The notes under the pieces: generated by a model
The model's database searches: none
What the model was told of the DNA's origin: nothing
Seen by the model: the letters and a program-made list of their open reading frames with translations, nothing else
Assembly: GCA_943325435.2 (NCBI GenBank)
Contig: CALPPK020000056.1
Location: 1-7,097 of the forward strand
Direction: 5' to 3'
DNA: 7,097 bases
From: Bifidobacterium breve
Lineage (GTDB): Bacteria; Actinomycetota; Acidimicrobiia; Acidimicrobiales; Ilumatobacteraceae
Shown: in pieces, positions 6,473 through 7,097 of the stretch
Position numbering within the stretch: the first letter of the stretch is position 1
How the letters are laid out: every line of letters starts with the position of its first letter
Translations under genes and position numbers: made by a program

Positions 6473-6486
6473 GAATACCGCTATTC
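6473..6486 (-). repeat. Short inverted repeat just upstream of cysH
   Basis: GAATA (6473-6477) and TATTC (6482-6486) are perfect inverted arms around CCGC, ending seven bases before the cysH ATG. The element sits in the putative leader, where a ribosome binding site would be expected. The arms are only five bases long and such repeats are common by chance, so its significance is uncertain. Confidence 0.2.
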
Positions 6487-6502
6487 CCGACAAAACCAGT
6501 CA

Positions 6503-6536
6503 TATTTATCGTAAATAGGAAACCCTTGCTGGATAA
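6503..6536 (-). promoter_or_regulatory. Candidate cysH promoter with overlapping palindromic operator
   Basis: On the minus strand TTATCC (6536-6531) and TACGAT (6513-6508) are 17 bases apart and resemble a weak -35 and a fair -10 element. Transcription would start near 6501 with a leader of about 36 bases. The -10 is embedded in the perfect palindrome TATTTATCGTAAATA (6503-6517; six-base arms around three bases). A repressor bound there would block the polymerase, as expected for a sulfur-responsive control of the cys operon. The palindrome is seen directly; the promoter assignment and any regulator are inference. Confidence 0.35.
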
Positions 6537-6538
6537 GG

Positions 6539-6562
6539 AAAAGGCCGCCCCGAAGGGCGGCC
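6539..6562 (-). terminator. Intrinsic terminator of the MaoC-like gene
   Basis: GGCCGCCC (6543-6550) and GGGCGGCC (6555-6562) form a perfect eight-pair G+C-only stem. Read on the minus strand the loop is TTCG closed by C-G, the very stable cUUCGg tetraloop, and the stem is followed by TTTTCCTT. It lies 19 bases past the stop of the MaoC-like gene and just before the candidate cys promoter, so it should insulate the cys operon from read-through. Confidence 0.9.
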
Positions 6563-6581
6563 AAGTCCGAAAGTTTTAGCG

Positions 6582-7097
6582 TTAACTGAAGCGCACAAGT
6601 CCCTGGTCGATAACCACGCGGTCACCGACAGACGTTGTGAATACTGCTTCGCCCTTGGCTGTTTCCCACATCTTGATGGTGAGTGCTTCGCCAGGAAATA
6701 CCGGAGACGCGAAACGACCTTCAATGTGCTTGAAGCGATTTGCATCGCCGCCACATAGTGCATTCAACAAGCCGCGACCTGTGAATCCGTATGTGCAAAG
6801 ACCATGCAAGATGGGCTTCGGGAACACGCCTGCTGCAACAGCTGGGTGATTCGGATCTGAGTGCAATGGGTTGCGGTCGCCGTTCAAGCGATAGAGCAAT
6901 GCTTGATCAAGTGACGTCTGAAATGTGATTTCGTGGTCAGGAGCTTTTGCTGGTGGTTCATTTTGTGCACCACTTGGTCCACGTTCTCCGCCAAAGCCGC
7001 CTGCATCACGAATGAACACAGATGAACGAGTTGAGTACAACGGCTTGCCATCAGCATCTGTTGCTTCTGCCTCAGTAACGATGACTGCAGCTTTTAC
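6582..7097 (-). CDS. MaoC-like (R)-specific enoyl-CoA hydratase, C-terminal part (cut by right edge)
   Basis: The frame is open to the right edge, with 171 codons before the TAA at 6582-6584; the true start lies outside the window (the TTG at 7040 is internal). The visible protein starts VKAAVIVTEAEATDADGKPL and has VFIRDAGGFGGERGPS, the linker typical of two-domain hydratase-2 proteins. The hydratase-2 signature YRLNGDRNPLHSDP follows at visible residues 69-82, with the catalytic Asp (74) and His (79) present, and then PILHGLCTYGFTGRGLL. The fold is a hotdog domain. The expected reaction is hydration of trans-2-enoyl-CoA to (R)-3-hydroxyacyl-CoA in the cytoplasm; chain-length range is unknown. 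Similarity to the C-terminal half of peroxisomal multifunctional-enzyme-type hydratases of about 280-290 residues suggests that roughly 110-120 residues are missing. A strong terminator follows, so the gene ends its own transcription unit. Confidence 0.9.
   Translation of the reverse strand, partial: VKAAVIVTEAEATDADGKPLYSTRSSVFIRDAGGFGGERGPSGAQNEPPAKAPDHEITFQTSLDQALLYRLNGDRNPLHSDPNHPAVAAGVFPKPILHGLCTYGFTGRGLLNALCGGDANRFKHIEGRFASPVFPGEALTIKMWETAKGEAVFTTSVGDRVVIDQGLVRFS

Noticed and set aside
6638..7040. Start of the MaoC-like gene at TTG 7040.
   Set aside because: The frame continues upstream to the window edge with residues that fit the protein, so TTG 7040 is internal and the gene is truncated by the window.
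1..7097. CRISPR array, tRNA/rRNA, insertion sequence, phage or defence genes.
   Set aside because: No spaced direct repeats, no tRNA-like sequence in the spacers and no transposase or integrase motifs were found; genes fill nearly the whole window.

Overview
The window carries an ordinary bacterial chromosome segment, most likely from an actinobacterium of moderate G+C content. The best support is a complete nucS (EndoMS) gene, the mismatch endonuclease that replaces MutS/MutL in many Actinobacteria and archaea. An APS-type CysH with iron-sulfur cysteines, and CysD and CysN sequences of actinobacterial appearance, agree with this. A CoA-transferase and a MaoC/hydratase-2 gene at the two edges would suit an acyl-CoA-degrading actinobacterium, for example Acidimicrobiia. 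That class assignment is inference only.

Layout from left to right: (1) the N-terminal 82 codons of a CaiB/BaiF family III CoA-transferase on the minus strand, cut by the left edge; (2) a 92-base divergent spacer; (3) a plus-strand pair, an AarF/UbiB/ABC1 atypical kinase followed 22 bases later by nucS; (4) a four-gene minus-strand run read from right to left, cysH-cysD-cysN and then an unrecognised four-helix membrane protein whose stop codon overlaps that of nucS tail to tail; (5) a 116-base spacer holding a strong intrinsic terminator (C-UUCG-G loop) for the gene to its right and a candidate promoter with a palindrome for the cys operon; (6) the C-terminal half of a MaoC-like (R)-specific enoyl-CoA hydratase, cut by the right edge.

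The cys genes form a short assimilatory route. CysD and CysN make adenylyl sulfate (APS) from sulfate and ATP, with GTP hydrolysis driving the reaction. CysH, which carries the CC...CxxC cysteines of APS reductases, reduces APS directly to sulfite, so no APS kinase is needed. Sulfite reductase and a sulfate transporter are not in the window. cysD and cysN share a TAATG junction, and cysH-cysD and cysN-membrane protein are 26 and 25 bases apart, so all four genes are probably co-transcribed.

I do not see a mobile element, CRISPR array, RNA gene or evident new multi-gene system. The items most worth a second look are a 9-bp perfect inverted repeat that places the membrane protein's start codon in a hairpin loop and its ribosome binding site in the stem, the unknown membrane protein at the end of the sulfate operon, a palindrome centred on the putative cysH -10 element, and a Gly-to-Ala change in the KxGQ signature of the UbiB-family kinase.
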